From Spirochaetales bacterium (GTDB taxonomy: Bacteria; Spirochaetota; Spirochaetia; Sphaerochaetales; Sphaerochaetaceae): a stretch of 5,147 nt of DNA. The stretch is from positions 1-5,147 of the forward strand of contig JAGCUM010000114.1 in the NCBI GenBank assembly GCA_017962865.1, in the 5' to 3' direction. The notes beneath the pieces are model-generated. The model saw only the letters and a list, made by a program, of their open reading frames with translations. It was not told the origin of the DNA and did not search any database. The number at the start of each line of letters is the position of its first letter. Position 1 is the first letter of the stretch. Made by a program: the position numbers and the translations under genes. Of the stretch, positions 5,055 through 5,147 are shown piece after piece.

Positions 5055-5147
5055 CTTCCGAGTGCCTGCTTGAGGGCACAGGCAACCTGATCCGGACAGG
5101 ATGTACTTCTGGGTCCGCAGGTGATTCCGCTGAGCCTCCGGATGGCC
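5051..5147 (-). CDS. C-terminal end of an unidentified upstream gene (partial, tentative)
   Basis: Reading leftward from the window edge, this frame is open for 31 codons and stops at TGA (5053-5051), giving ...ITCGPRSTSCPDQVACALKQALGR. The stop overlaps the GTG of the outer-membrane gene as GTGA, the same junction seen at rpoZ/miaA. Codon choice (AGA, AGG, CTC, GCC) is like the other genes here, and the end looks like an amphipathic C-terminal helix. All three minus-strand frames are open in this short stretch, so the case rests on the overlap and codon style. I do not recognise the family. Confidence 0.45.
   Translation of the reverse strand, partial: AIRRLSGITCGPRSTSCPDQVACALKQALGR

Overview
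The window reads as an ordinary, densely packed bacterial chromosome segment. It most likely comes from a spirochaete of the Treponema/Sphaerochaeta type; this is an inference from gene content and protein character. The supporting points are an archaeal-type CMP kinase next to yicC, a small Zn-ribbon protein, a FadL/PorV-like outer-membrane barrel, and a kinase-like membrane protein, in DNA of about half GC. The barrel protein, with a signal peptide and a terminal aromatic residue, shows the cell is diderm. No mobile element, CRISPR array, tRNA, rRNA or phage gene was seen.

Layout. At the left edge, one plus-strand gene (1-1074, 5' end outside the window) encodes a protein kinase-like C-lobe, a transmembrane helix and an extracytoplasmic domain. 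Everything else is on the minus strand. In order of transcription, right to left, it is: the tail of an unidentified gene (5147-5051, tentative); a signal-peptide-bearing outer-membrane barrel protein (5054-4089, GTG start in a GTGA overlap); a 54-residue CxxC/CxxC protein (4028-3864); a hairpin plus six-U terminator; yicC (3803-2925); a 116-nt gap; an archaeal-type cytidylate kinase (2808-2290); an 84-nt promoter region rich in inverted repeats; rpoZ (2205-2005, TTG start); and miaA (2008-1043, GTG start in a GTGA overlap with rpoZ). The plus-strand gene and miaA converge and overlap by 32 nt.

Together the minus-strand genes serve core information processing: RNA polymerase omega subunit, tRNA A37 prenylation, RNA turnover and CMP recycling. 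One cell-envelope gene lies beside them. Two promoters can be read from the sequence: an extended -10 promoter for rpoZ-miaA and a TTGACA-type promoter for the Zn-ribbon gene.

No clear new system is present. The points most worth a second look are the CMP kinase P-loop, where the usual lysine is asparagine; the cluster of perfect palindromes around the rpoZ-miaA promoter; the terminator butted against the yicC ribosome-binding site; the kinase-like/NTF2-like membrane protein; and the unassigned 54-residue Zn-ribbon protein.
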